Below, in pieces: positions 44,839 through 57,316 of a DNA stretch of 64,000 nt. The position numbers and the translations under genes were made by a program. Every line of letters begins with the position of its first letter. The first letter of the stretch is position 1. Source of the stretch: Hydrangea macrophylla (Eukaryota; Streptophyta; Magnoliopsida; Cornales; Hydrangeaceae); the NCBI GenBank assembly GCA_033977485.1, contig CM066984.1:44337100-44401099 (forward strand). Direction: 5' to 3'. The notes beneath the pieces were generated by a model. It was not told the origin of the DNA. It saw nothing but the letters and a program-made list of their open reading frames with translations, and made no database searches.

Positions 44839-44856
44839 ATTATTATTATTATTATT
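44839..44856. repeat. ATT microsatellite
   Basis: Six (ATT)n units lie at the convergent 3' ends of the antisense gene and the integrase. Confidence 0.85.
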
Positions 44857-45004
44857 TTATTTATTTTATTATGTCTGTCTCTTGTAAGTAAGCTGTGCAC
44901 AACATTATTTAATACAATGATATTTTTGATCACTCAGGCTTATAGTTAATAAGGGGCTTGTATTTAAACCTAGGATTCGGCCTGTACTCTAAATCAATAG
45001 TCTC

Positions 45005-46515
45005 CCTTAAAGTGGGATAGTATGATTTTAAATAGTGACTGTTTATCAACCTTGTATGAACTTCCCCATCCAAATCGCGTAGCCAATATGCCCCACCATG
45101 CTTGATCTGATGGATAATGAAAGGACCTTCCTAATTAGCCGACCTTTTACCATATCGGTTATCCTTGTCCCCAATAGGTAGGACGACCTTCCAAACAAAG
45201 TCTACTGTGCAGAATGGCTTCTCTTTTACCCTCTTGTTGTATGCTCAGGCTGCCCGTAACTCTTGCACTTTTAATGAGTCCAAGGCCGTTAGTCTCATCT
45301 TATCAAGTCCTTCCAACTAGACTATCATAGGCTCGGAGTATTCAGTGGGCTCAAGCTGATTTTGTAAAGCTCTCCTAGCCGATTGGACTGTAACCTCGAT
45401 AAGTAACATAACATCATGCCCATAGGTCAACGTAAATGGAATTATTCCAGTGCTTGATCTCTTAGATGTCCAATAGGCCTAGAGTGCTTCGGATAACAAC
45501 TTATCCCATTCCCTGGGGTTCTCTTTTATCATCTTCTCAATAATTCCCTTGAGGATCTTATTAGATGACTTGGCATGTCCGTTCGCCTGAGCATAGTACG
45601 GGGTTGAATTAAAGATGGTGATTCTCCTACTTTTGGCGAGGGCCTTGGTTTCTACTCCCGGGAACACGGATCCTTGATCGGCCGTAATTGTAGCCACAGA
45701 CTATTTTACAAAGTCGGCCGAGGTGATACCATGTAGGATGGTGACTCAGGCTACAGTGACAAAATTCATAGAGGAACACCTGATTTACCAATTCATAGGA
45801 ATGGGCCTTGGTTTCTACTCCCGGGAACACGAATCCTTGATCGGCCGTAATTGTCTCAAGTAAGCTGAATTGGTAAATCAGGTGTTCCTCTATGAATTTT
45901 GTCACTGTAGCCTGAGTCACCATCCTACATGGTATCACCTCGGCCGACTTTGTAAAATAGTCTGTGGCTACAATGATGAAGCAATATTGGCTTGAGGAAG
46001 GAGGAAAAACTGCCGATTAAGTCCATGGCCCATCCTCTAAATGGCCATGGCTTTATTATGGGCCAGAGTTCCTTGGCTATCTTCCATTGAATCAGGCCAT
46101 GCTTCTGGCAGGCTTTGTACCCTTTAGCATAGTTCATACAGTCCTTCAGTATTCCTGGCCAATAATAGTTGTACCTTCTTAAAAGCCACTTCATCTTGGT
46201 GCCGGCCTGATGTGCTCCATAAATTCCTTCATGGACTTCGTCTATTACCTGAATGGCCTACTTCTTGCTTAAGCACTTTAGGATCACATCATCCCCGATG
46301 GGTTTTTTTATCAACTCCCTATCGAGTACCACAAATCGAACTATGAACAATCTTACCTTTTGGTCCTCCCTAATGTTTGGGTGCTTTAAATATTCAATGA
46401 TGGGGATTTTCCAATCATCGTCGTCATCAAGGCCGAATTGGTTGTAGTATACCAACCTCTCTTTGGTACTGACAGTAGTGATCAGACTTGTATCATAATT
46501 GCATAATTCTCCCAA
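45005..46515 (-). pseudogene. Tat element integrase with inverted duplication
   Basis: Landmarks on the minus strand: a histidine-containing zinc region (EGIYGAHQAGTKMKWLLRRY, YYWPGILKDC), CQKHGLIQW, the core start TDYFTKSAEVIPCRMV, ITADQGFVFPGVETKA, NSTPYYAQANGHAKSSNKIL, and a C-terminal part with GPFIIHQIKHGGAYWLRDLD and LKSYYPTL near 45005. The motif ITADQG occurs twice, because a 163-bp insertion (an inverted copy of 105 bp plus a direct copy of 51 bp) interrupts the core. Further stops are scattered. Family and orientation are clear. Confidence 0.8.
45640..45970. repeat. Inverted 105-bp plus direct 51-bp duplication in integrase
   Basis: 45691-45795 and 45866-45970 are near-perfect inverted copies (105 bp each). 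45640-45690 and 45803-45853 are direct copies of 51 bp with one difference. The inverted arms are separated by 70 bp. The order direct A, arm B, A', inverted B' suggests a template-switch event. Confidence 0.85.
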
Positions 46516-46519
46516 CCCT

Positions 46520-47490
46520 TTATGGGATATGAGGCTAATCCTATTTTCGCTAGTCTATCGGCCTCCACATTTGTTGATCTCAGGATATAACTTACAATTA
46601 CGTCAATGAAAGAATCCATAAGCTAAGTGGCCACAGAGTGAAATGTGCAGAGTTCCCAACTCTTTATCTGGAATTCACTAGATATCTGTTCGATGACAAA
46701 CCTTGAGTCTTCTTTTATATGTACAGAAGATGCCCCCATCTTAAGGAGTATCTCCAGTCTGATGATAAGTGCCTAATTTTTAGTGCACTTGAAGTCAAGC
46801 CGAAATGACATCTTAGTCCTTTTATACTTAGGTGATACAATGACCACCCCAGCCCTTGCACCTTTTGCATTTTTGAACCCAAGAAAGATTAAGGTCCATC
46901 GGTACCAAGGACACTCTTAGTATTTTAGGTTCCAGTGACAGATCCCCCAGATTAGTACGGTCTGGGTGATCGGCCAAAAAATTGGCTATGGCATGCCCGT
47001 TAACCGATTGCTGTTATCGGTACTGAATAGAAAACTCTATGAGGGCTAAGGTCCATTTTCCAATTTGGCTACGCATGATAGGTCTTGATAGCATGTACTT
47101 AATCACATCAGTGTGACATATAATACAAGTAGAAACGGGTAACATATATGATCTCAACTTTTATGATAAAAAATACAATGCCAAGCACAATTTCCTAATT
47201 GGCTCATAGCACTGCTCGATTAGAGTTTAAATTCTACTCAAGTAGTAAATGGCCTGCTCACTACCTTGCTCATTATCCTATGCTAACATACTTCTTATAG
47301 AGCAATCAGAGGCCGATATATACAACTTTAAACATCTACCCTTCTTGGGTGGCATCAAAATTGGAGGGGTGGATAAGTACCGCTTTATCCCTTCAAAGGC
47401 TTGCTGGTGGCTGTCTTCCCACTAAATGTGGTCCACACTAATGTGATTAAGTACATGGGTCCACAAGTACCGCTTTTGAGCAATGAGGTT
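46520..47490 (-). pseudogene. Tat element RNase H and RT connection
   Basis: Readable segments on the minus strand include EDSHQQAFEGIKRYLSTPP, ILMPPKKGRCLKLYISASDC, QAIYYLSRI, PIRKLCLALYFLS, RSYMLPVSTCII, IKYMLSRPIM and IANFLADHPD. These belong to RNase H of the same element as the integrase. Stops and frame changes are frequent, and the second RNase H region (47000-46520) is barely readable. It is truncated at 47490. Confidence 0.75.
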
Positions 47491-50400
47491 TGTGGACACG
47501 CGAAATTCACTTCTTGTTTGTTTGAAATCATTTTGAAAGGAAAAGAAGAGGTCTGTTGAAAATAGATACAGAGTCGCCACTTGGTCTTTAAGGAACCAAG
47601 AAACCTAATTTGACTCACCCAAATGGATAAAGGGCACCGACCCTTCATAACCAAAGAACTTAGTTTGGGGTTTTGGTACGAGAGAGGAAGGAGCCTTTGT
47701 CACGACTAAAACACCCTCAACTCGCCCCGTCTCTTGACGGGCCTTAATTAGCATCCAAATAATCATCTTATACTATGTATGGTTCGACAATTAATACTAT
47801 GATAGTATATTACATCACACAAGAATTTTGAAATGGAAGATCAAAAGATAAGATATTGTTCATAAGATCTAAGCCAAGTATCACGCAATGCAAAGTGAAA
47901 GATCACACAAAAAAACCTAGGAGAAATCGCCTAATCATATATCAAGTAATAAAGTTTTTCCTAATCTAAAGGGGACATGAATTGTTCTTGAAACAAATAA
48001 ATCAAAGAAAACAAAGATGCTTAGCAAGCTAGAATGATGCATATTAATCTTTGAGAAAAGAAGATCTCTCAACCCCCGGGACGGATGAAAAAGGATGATT
48101 AGATCAAAAGGGGAAGCATGGACATATGATCCAACTCATTCCATATAATCTTCCGAGATTAGGAGTCACAAAAGCCCCAAATCTTGCATGGGTGCAATGT
48201 ATGATTCTAGAATGTGCAAAGGTTGTAGTGTGTTTGTGTACATGGACTTTTTAAAGTGGCTTAAAAGTCTACAATATGCATGAATGCATGAAGAAAATCA
48301 TCATACAATATATACAAATATGGTATGGACCACTTCCTAAGATATGAACAAATTTGGAGTGCATGTAAGCACCAAATCAAAGGATGGAAGTAAAAGTATG
48401 TTCGCTGTGAATAGTGGACAGAACAGTAACACGATATTTTGGAACTTGAAAAGAGGGGTTAGGAATGTTTTCAATGCATGATTTTTTTATGGAGATCTTC
48501 CTTATTGTGTCTAGAACACAACCCAAAAATCCAATCTTTAATAACTATAACAGATTGAGAGAAATCATATAAACAATAGAGGTTATTGAGAAACAGAGTC
48601 CGTACTGTCGACTGAAATGTTAGAAAATCTTAGAAAATGAAAATAAAAGATCTAGAAGGCCTATATTATACAAAAGGTTCCCTAAGACATTGAAGTTCAA
48701 GGGAAAAATAATTTGGAGAAGGTTTCTGTAAAACAAGTTGAAAGTCAACCTAGCTGTTGTGACAGCAGAGGCAGAATGTTTGGAAGGAATGTTTGGACAA
48801 AAATGGGCCCCTTTCAAGTGCTTCCAAGTCAAGCCAAAAATCATGGGTGTTCTGTAATGAGTTAGAAAGACTTTCTAAGTGGTCTTGCATTCATATATTG
48901 AGTATTGGACTCAAAATAATTTCTTGAATTTAAATGACTCACTGTTTTGAGGGTTTTGAGAAAATAAGGTTTATTTCTTGAAATCAAAATAAGGGGTTTA
49001 AGAGGGGGTTTTGAAATGGGGGTTTTGAAAATATATTTTCAATACTTAATGAAGATTATAACCACTTAAAATGTCAACATTTGACTCACATCTAGAACCT
49101 CCAAGATTATTGGAAAGTATCATTTCCATTTAAAGACAACTTCATGAATACATAGGAATGTATTGGAGTTGAAATCATCATCTATCAAACATGTTTTTGA
49201 AGTCAAGAGCTACTATCCATAAGGATTCACTCACCTCAAACTTCATGTCATCATCTAGATGATGATAGACTAGTAAGTAGATAAAGAAAAACAAAAAAAA
49301 AAAGAAGAAATGAGGTAAGAGAGCATGAACAACAAAGTACGCAAACAAGTATATAATCAATCAATAGATGATATTAAATGATGTATTGGACTTGTAGCTT
49401 GGTGTTTCACTCATATGTGGTGACATTGGACATGGAAGTAGCTTCCTTTCTCTTAAATGCTCACTAAAATGATGGTTGGGTGTATTGAATATGAAGTAAA
49501 TGGAAGTAATGAAGTAAAAACAAAGTTTAGAACTCACTCTCTTGTTTGGAAATCAAAGAAGGAGGCTTCTTTTCTCTCTATTCTAACCTTATCTCTACAA
49601 CTTTCTCTCTAAAACTTTTCAAAGCTTGGATTTGACACCCCCAAAATGAAAAGTCAAGGGGGGTTTATATAGGCCAATTTGGGGTGGTTTGGGGTTTTAG
49701 AAGTACTCCCATTGGTCCCAAACATCTGTGAACATAGAACTACGTCGTTTTGATTTCTAATTAATCAAAATGAACCCCCCAAAGAAATTACAAAAATGTA
49801 CCATTCTGGGGGAGAGTGTCGCGGCGGCACTGGGCCTGTGCCATGGTGGCACTGCTCCTCATTCGTCCAGATAATCCTTTTTCGGCCCCCAGAGGTTCCG
49901 GTATTCGCGAAAAGATCCTATTTCGTCCAAAATTCACAGGAAATGTATACAAACTCTAAATTGAGGTTGTGATATACCATTCAAAAGGTAATGGAGTCTA
50001 ATTTACATAAAAAAAATATTTCAACGATAGGTCACCTTGAAAAGTTTTGCGGTATTCGCGATAAAAGCCGATTTGATCGCCTTTTTCACCTTCAGAAATT
50101 CATAATAAATTCGTTTAAAATCCAAAAATTATGTGCGATATACCGTCAAAAATTATGTGCGATATAACGTTTAAAAATGTTTGAAAAATGATACAGTGCT
50201 CTAGTTTCAAAGTAAATTTTTGGTCAAACTGGTCAAACTTGGGATTCCCGGGAAGTTCTGGAAACCTCTTGGAGCTCCCAGGAGTTGACGTTTTCGTTCA
50301 ATTTTCTTTTAAAACTCATTTTAATATTTTCCATATGATCTAAAATGATTCTGGAACTTTTTCGTGAATTTGGACGATTTTGGTCAAACCTTGGTCAAAT

Positions 50401-50706
50401 CGGCCAACGGGGACTTTCTGAGAACTTCCGGGACTTTCAGGACTTCTAGGGGTCTCTGGGAGCGACGATATCATCCGGTCTTGCTATATAACTCATTTTA
50501 TTGTTTTTCTTATGACATAGTGCGTTTCCAGAACATTTGGTCCGAATCCGGGAGCGTTCGGGCTTTCAGGGGTATTTTGGTCATTTTGATCATTTTGAGA
50601 GATAGAACTAACTTCTAGGAGTCCTTTTTGAGTCTTTTCGATCATTGTGAACCACCAAGCTATGGGTCTCCTAAATCTGATAGCCGACAAAATGGGGGTG
50701 TCTACA
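47491..50706 (-). repeat. Ogre-like 3' LTR (copy C1, 3.2 kb)
   Basis: The unit is bounded by TGTGGACACGCG and GGGGTGTCTACA. On the minus strand it starts TGTAGACACC, preceded by the polypurine tract at 50707-50722. A minus-strand TATA box (TATATAAA) is at 49664-49671 with a GA-rich leader. GAGTCGCCACTTGGT near its left end is shared with the LTRs at 24872 and 62773. The left flank is integrase/RNase H of another element. The open frames within it have no coding character. Confidence 0.75.
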
Positions 50707-50722
50707 GTTTGCCCCTCTTTGG
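50707..50722 (-). promoter_or_regulatory. Polypurine tract of Ogre-like element
   Basis: The minus strand reads CAAAGAGGGGCAAAC immediately before the LTR start TGTAGACACC. It would prime plus-strand DNA synthesis and fixes the orientation of the LTR. Confidence 0.65.
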
Positions 50723-52718
50723 CATGAACTTCTGAGACAACGCGTGTCGCAAGCGAGTGCTAAAGCTTTGAATAGACAAGTCTTTTTGGAGGCTATAGAT
50801 TTAGGATAAAAGCATTGCAAAAGATGTAGTGATAGAAAACATGATGCTGGGGCTAGGGCTGGTCGTGCTCTTCGTGAGCTGCCTACGTATCCCAAGGGGA
50901 ATCAGACCAGGATGTAGTTCGGGACACAAAGGAACAAATCGCACATGCATAACAAGACAGGCGAATGCTATATTATGAGGATGATATGCAATGCATGGAT
51001 GTGATATGAATGCATTCTGAGTCCTATCACGTTTAGTGTTCTAATCTTAGTATAAGCTGGTACTGTAGGGTGTGTGCCACTCCGAGTGGACTTATGCCAT
51101 GCTAGTGTCTCTGACTGTAATGTAGTGGTTGACTCGGATAAAGACACAATGATTTGGAAGACTCTGGGTCTCGGGGTAAACTTCTTAAATTCCGAGAAAC
51201 ATGCTTTATAAGTGAAATGGATCAGATGTAGGATTTTAGAGGATGACAAATAAAGGTGATCGAGGGATCCCATGATAACCAATAGGTAAGGAAGCTATGA
51301 AAATGGACAGATGAGAAAGCTCATCATAATCAGAAGACATGGAGTCGTGGAACGACGGTGCTCGTCTTCGAAATCTGGACTCGGGCGATGTTTCAGTTGT
51401 TTCTGATGACCGATCTTCGGGAGTCGGTTCTACTTTTGTTACTTTCTGTTGGGGATAGTGAGAACTAGTATCCTTCCGTATTTAACCTCGGGGGATGGTG
51501 TAGGACTCTCAGAGAATCTCTCTTTTCTTGATCGGGAACCAGGACCCATCTCTGAATCTCTTACGGTTGATCAAATCTTTCGGCGCTCAATCCAAGAGGG
51601 TCGGTCGGAGCCTTCGGGAGCTGGTATCTCTATTTCTGTTCTCAGGGGATGGTGTAGGACTCTCAGGGAATCTCTCTTAACCATTTCTTGATCGGGAACC
51701 AGGATCCATCTCTAAATCTTTCACGGTTAATTAGATTTTGGCAATGGTCAGTCTGAAAAGCCAATTCGGGCCTTCAGGAGCTGATATCTTTCTGTTTCTA
51801 TCCTCAGTGGATGGTATAGGACTCTTGGGGAATCTCTCTTAACCATTTTTTGATCGAGAACCAGGACCCATCTCTGAATCTTTCACGATTGATCAGATCT
51901 TGGTAATGGTCGGTCCAAAAATCCGATTCGGGCCTTCGGGAGCTGATATCTTTCTATTTTTGTCCTCAGGGGATAAACTGAATCTGCTAGGGTTAAAATG
52001 GATCTGCTGGGGATAAAACCTCACAAATATTGACTAAAATGGGCCACCAAGGCTAATTGGGACCACAAACGGACAAAACGGGCCAGAATGGGCCAAAATG
52101 GGGTAAAACAGAGCAAAGCGGGGCCCGTGGGGAGCAGTTGGCCAGAGCCGTAGCGGTACTAGGTGGCTGGACTTCATGTGTGTATATCTCAGGTTTTTGG
52201 GCATTTCAAGCTCATTTTTGGCCATTTTGGGGTACTTTTGGAGCCAAAATCCGTCAAAACACAGCTTGTGCACGCTCAGGTGATTGGAATTTTGATTGGT
52301 GTTTTGGTTTGTTCCATTTTTCAAGAAGAAAGTTTGGTTTTAGCTTCCATTTTTCTTGCAGGTCCATGGCTTCGAGCTTAAGGAGACCATCTAATAAGGC
52401 CAAGGAGCGAATGAAAGTCGAGAGTCAAACCCCAGACTTGATTTGATGGGACACCCAACATCATCTTTCGGCCACGACTCTAGCAATCCTAGTATGTGAA
52501 ACTTTTGATAGTTTAGGACTATTTGTGCATTGTGCTAGTTTTATGAACTGTAGTGTACACCTAGAGTTTGTTGGAAGCTTATTTTGTGCTCGTATGTTGA
52601 TTTTGTGAAGTTGGACTTTGGGTCGTGAATAGTGATTTTATGCTCGTTTTTTTGTCATTTTTCAAGTCATTTTGCACATATTCGAATTTTCATTCTTCTT
52701 ATCTTTCTCATTCTCAAT
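50723..52718. other. 3' non-coding region of Ogre-like element
   Basis: No gene is seen here. The segment GCTGCCTACGTATCCC (about 50879), resembling sequence common in Ogre-type elements, is echoed at about 54597. The only other structured part is a tandem repeat at 51487-51964. Confidence 0.5.
51487..51964. repeat. 154-162-bp tandem repeat, three copies
   Basis: Units begin CTCRGGGGATGGTGTAGGAC at 51487, 51641 and 51803, and a fourth copy starts at 51965 but breaks off. Periods are 154, 162 and 162 bp. Confidence 0.85.
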
Positions 52719-53790
52719 GGCTCCTATCGACCCTCATATCCTATTTTCATGGATCGACAACACTGCCGATCTAAATCTTCTTCATTTTTGCTATTTTGGT
52801 CTAATACACTTCTTTCCCTTTGACATATGAGGCTTGAGGAAAACATCTTATGGGCATCCATTCATTGTTGGGACCCAGAGTTTCATGTATTCAGGTTCGG
52901 CTATCAGGAGCTTACTCTTTTATTCGAGGAATTCTATGCCATTCTTGACTTTATCCCATACTCCGATCTGATTCTTCCCACCGTTTAGGTTGGGTATGTT
53001 CAGGATCTCTCGTTACTTCTTGGTTGCACTGGCCCGCTTCTTTGCTCGATATTGCCTGGCCATGGGCGGGCACTTTGATCACCATGCATCTGGGTAGAGT
53101 GCTTTGAGCTTGGCCAGGATATCTTATTTCTTCTTTTCTTCCTCTTTTGATGTCCTCTCTTCTTATGTCCTCACCCCGATAGCTCACGGGTTTAATACAC
53201 AGAGGAATCTCATGATTTTTGTTCTTACTGAGACCATGATGGGTTTGGATCAGGCTTATAATGACGGGACTAGTCTCCTTCGTGGTGCTCCACTGATATT
53301 GTAATTTTGGCTCTTAGAGCGTCTGAGACTTTCGGTTCCTTCTCGCAGTCTTCCCAGAGTTCTTCCATTTGATCTGAGACAAGTTTGGAGGCTTTTCAGT
53401 ACCTTTGATGATTGGCTTGTGTGGCTTAGGGCCCTATATGCTGAGGATATCTGTTAGATTTATGCTTTTTGGGAGTACTACTCAGTCACTATTCGATTAC
53501 CTGGTTGACCCGATGTTTGGCTACCCGGTTTGCATGCTACTACTTTCTATATCCTGACCAAGGTGGTTCGCTAGCATAGACTACTTCAGGTCGCTTATGA
53601 GGATATTGCTATGGATTTCATGAGGAGTACAATTCTATGTCCTTCCACAGTGAAGGCTTTCACTATTTCTTGGCATAAGAGGATAGCTGCCCCTTTTCTA
53701 GAGGATCCCTGCTTCTATTGTACTTACTGCTAGGTACATGCTGAAGATTCAGACCCTGATTGATTGGCAGTCCTACAGATAGATAGATAT
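52719..53790 (+). pseudogene. Second antisense ORF, DUF7745-like remnant
   Basis: An ATG at 52719 (MAPIDPHILFSWID) starts a reading that continues, with frame changes, through RLEENILWASIHCWDPEFHV (52829), FDVLSSYVLTPIAHGFNTQR, FVLTETMMGLDQAYNDGTSL, LLRGAPLIL, FDDWLVWLRALYAEDI, WLPGLHATTFYI and CPSTVKAFTISWHKR (53670). The order resembles plant retroelement-borne proteins of the DUF7745/aminotransferase-like group. It is plus strand, inside the 3' region of an element whose LTR and polypurine tract are minus strand, so it is antisense. Stops near 52820, 52988, 53302 and 53456 show it is dead. The family name is given from memory of motif style and is tentative. Confidence 0.5.
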
Positions 53791-54755
53791 AGATATAACA
53801 TAAACAAAATACACAGGGAAAAGCTTTCATTTTACAAAAATTCAGACAAGCCTTTTCTACTTTTGTACTCTTGGCCGAATGTGGCATAGTTTTGTTTTCA
53901 AAAAATGATTTTGTATGAGAAATGATTTGAAATGTTTAATCCAAGTGTTCACTCCTTTAATCAACCTTAGAGTAATAAAAACCTTCCTCTTAATGTTCCT
54001 TCTTGACTTTTATTACTTTTGTTTTGAATCTTGATTGGAGTTCTTTTTTTTTGGTAATCGAGGGTGTTCAGGTTAGCTTGCGCGCACCTCGACTAATCCC
54101 TCGAGGCACTAGAGTTGCCAGGTGAATTCCCCAATGGCCACACTCCCATGACTCGAACACTAAACCACTTGGGTAGTACACCTAAGAAGCTTACCACTTG
54201 GCCACAAGGGATGTGGTTAGTTGCTTGGAGTTTTAATAATTCTATACCATGATTTCTTATTTGGTTTTGAAAAGTGCTCATTTCGATAGCCACTAGATCC
54301 AAAGAAAGGTTAGGATATACATATCTTTTTGGTTTTCGGGTGGCAAACGAAGTTTGCACCTGGTGACATGGTTTTGATGCAGTTCCGGGCAAATGCAAGT
54401 TTGCCCCTAATTTGGGATGGAGGAACTCAAGACACAAGGATTTGTCACGAGTTTTAGGGTTTTGGGTTTTTAAGGACCAAAGGCCTTGGGGCCACACCTA
54501 CTTATCCTCGAGTGGGTATCAGGTCCAAAGTACTTTGGCTAAGACTTGAAGGAAAGGGTCTATTTAGGCAATTGTTAGCGACTGAACCGAGCATGTTGCC
54601 TACGTATTTCCAAATGGGAATCAAGTCGAGCGTAGTTCATCGATGCTGGAGGTTTTGAAAGGAATTCATCAAGAAGAATATTTTTTAAGGAGATCCAGGT
54701 TGATCAGCTGTTTAAATTCAACCCCATGTTGGTCCATAAGATAGGGAGCTTGTCA
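53791..54755. other. 3' region of Ogre-like element, non-coding
   Basis: Apart from the SINE there is no gene. A second copy of the GTTGCCTACGTATTTCC motif lies near 54597. The region ends where unrelated palindrome-bearing sequence begins near 54756. Confidence 0.45.
54043..54220 (-). mobile_element. tRNA-derived SINE (Au-like) with target duplication
   Basis: On the minus strand the 178-bp unit starts near CCACATCCCTTGTGG. It shows an RNA polymerase III A box (TGGCCAAGTGG), a B box (GTTCGAGTC) and a 3' part reading GTGCGCGCAAGCTAACCTG, then an A8-9 tail. This resembles the plant Au SINE family. It is flanked by 12-bp duplications with one difference: TTGATTGGAGTT at 54031-54042 and TTGCTTGGAGTT at 54221-54232. 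Confidence 0.8.
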
Positions 54756-54895
54756 CAGTTTGGTCCTACAATAACAGAACCGAAGCCCGCGGCATGCCAC
54801 TGAGGCTCGTTCAATTCAATTCGTTAACATTTCCAAAAGAATTAGTTTAAGAACACGCAGCGAAAAAGAATACAATCCATTTTAAAATCCAGTAA

Positions 54896-54929
54896 TTCAG
54901 TCGACTGATCAGAGGTCCAGTCGACTGGA
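54896..54929. repeat. Pair of CAGTCGACTG palindromes (left of insertion)
   Basis: Cores lie at 54898 and 54918, 20 bp apart. The array continues at 61864 after the inserted element, so the insertion at 54944-61832 split it. Confidence 0.8.
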
Positions 54930-54938
54930 AATGCAAGA

Positions 54939-54943
54939 TACAG
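54939..54943. repeat. Target-site duplication, left copy (TACAG)
   Basis: TACAG directly before the TGTCACACC end is repeated at 61833-61837. Confidence 0.9.
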
Positions 54944-57276
54944 TGTCACACCCCAATTTTTGGGCAACCAAATATTTAATCCAGAGCATGTATCCAGACT
55001 AATATTCAATTTCCAAAACACCGAGAGTGACACCCTCACGCAGGCTAATAAATAATTTATTTGAAAATAGAATTTAATACTCATTAAATAAGGACACGTG
55101 ATCCTGTGTTAATATAAAAACCATGTATTATTAAACTTATATTCCCAATCCTCCATTTCATTATAAAAGAAATAATATTCTATTACAAATATAATACCAT
55201 TTTAATTTACAAAAGGAATACAAAATTCATTAAATAAAATTTCTTACAAAGTTCAGAAAAAAAGAAATAAAATCTATACATCTGATGGTCAGAGCAACTA
55301 CAACGTTCCAATGCCCAAAAGACTCCACAGCCAAGCACATCGGTCACATCATCAAAAGCAATATCCTGCACATGTCATCCAACTACGTATCAAACAGAAG
55401 CGCACCCGAATGCATAACACACTCGGGTCAGTCACATTACTGGTATGAGTTAAACAAAAATAATAAAATCTGAGGGCTCCAACCTGAACCCGTAGACTAC
55501 AAACCACATTACAACACTATTGGGCCAAGACAGGTAGTTCCACACACATATTTGGACAAAAGAGTAGTTTCCATTTATGTGATGGCAAGTAGTTTCTTGC
55601 CCAAAATCCAAAGTTACTACGAGTTTTATACTTACCTCGAATATATATGGTGAGTCAGCCCTGCATAAAGTTAGTGGGCCCACCATCCTGTAAATCGAAT
55701 GATCACAAACCAGGCGAATAATTCAATACATAAGCCATCCACATTATAACTTAAATGTCGCATTCATTATTCCAAATTTACCAGTCTTATGAAATACTCC
55801 ATTGTCATTATTTATTAGCCTTTAATTTATCTTTGTGTTCCCTAGGTTCACCACTTGGCCACCCTCCATGGTACAGCCCACACATATATCCCATGTGTGC
55901 CCGGACATACTACCAACACCCACTCCGGTGCCAGTTTGGCTGGGGTATTAACCAAACCAGGTATACACAACGGACGCCTGGTCAATATGTCAAGACGTCT
56001 ATACAATATAAGCCGAGCATAAGGCTTAGGCCAGCTTGATCACGAAGCCACTGGAAAAAAGTACACTCAACAAGTCTTAAGCCAGCTTGATCACGAAGCC
56101 ACTGACAAAAGAGTGCGAGCTACCAAAAACAATAACACAACGGGGAGCGGTGAACACTAAAGAACCATGTTGCAATTATCACTTATCGTTCGTATTATCC
56201 CAATAATTGTGAATTTCACGTTTATCACATAGTTCCGTCTCTAAATCCAATCATATCTTTAACTTTTAGATGTATTCCAATTTCTTACAATAGAGGGTTT
56301 TATCAATTAACCGGTAACAATTCTTCCCTCAATAATTTCTAATCAAATTACAAGATCACCAATATACTATTCAACGTATCTAATTTACTCATTGTTATCA
56401 AAATGACCACACAATAAGGTCAATTATTTTAGGTACAATAACCTCAACCCAACATTCAATATTAGCCTACATAAAACCCATAATAAAAATTCAAATTCTC
56501 ATATCGTAAAGTATTATAACAATCAGTCCACAATATTTTCATCGGACTCAACGTTAATGACTATCACCCAATTTTTTTTATAATCAACATTATATGAGAA
56601 TTCTTGTATCTCTAAGTAATTTTCGTTAAGTCATACGAACGAATAAAAATAAACACAACGAATCATATTTGTCCAATTTCGTACATTTAATATACTAAAA
56701 ACTGCTACTGAAATCTTCAATTTCTGCCCAAACGGTGTAGAATCAGGAAAAACTCCATTAGACGAAAAGTGTGCAGAATCGCGTTTCCTACAGACCAACG
56801 CGAATAGAATGTTCAAATTCAAAGCTACGATTTTCTAATAATTTTCTCAAGTTTCTGCAACTGTATAAATTACAAAAAAATGAATTTCACATATATTTCT
56901 TAATCACCATGAATATTTCACATATGGTTTTATTAAACTAACTATTTACCTAACCCTTTCGAATACCCTAATGTCATAATCACAAAGTCACACGAAGAGA
57001 AAAGAAAATATCTAGATTACTTCAACAATAACAACGTATCCATTACAAAGATTTAACCCTAATAATTAAATTAAACATATACTAATTTAATTTACTCCCA
57101 TGTACATGTATATATACATACGTGTATATATATACTCGGATACACAAAAATTTAACTCACCTCGTTGATCAAAAATCGATACCCACGAATGCTCCGCGAT
57201 TCCCCACGTGCCCACGAACCCGAGATCATTCTCCTTTCTTCTTCTTTCTTCTTCTTCTTCTTCTTCTTCTTCTTCT

Positions 57277-57316
<40 letters not shown>

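Larger units (their letters stand above)
40068..47490 (-). mobile_element. Tat-lineage element with antisense plant-mobile-domain gene
   Basis: On the minus strand the order is RT-RNase H connection and RNase H (47490-46520), integrase (46515-45005), a 3' region and a 3' LTR (41198-40068). Between integrase and LTR a gene runs in the opposite, plus, direction (41496-44811). This layout matches the antisense ORF known from some Tat elements. The upstream half, including gag, protease and RT, is cut off at 47490 by an Ogre-like LTR. Confidence 0.75.

Noticed and set aside
47491..50706. Reading this LTR as the plus-strand 5' LTR of the element with the ORF at 52719
   Set aside because: The TATA box, GA-rich leader and polypurine tract all indicate the minus strand, and no primer binding site follows the right end.
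54043..54220. Possible tRNA gene
   Set aside because: A and B boxes are present, but no cloverleaf follows and there is an A-tail with target duplications, so it is a SINE.
54093..54497. A 134-codon minus-strand open frame
   Set aside because: It overlaps the SINE and Ogre-like non-coding sequence and has no protein similarity that I recognise.
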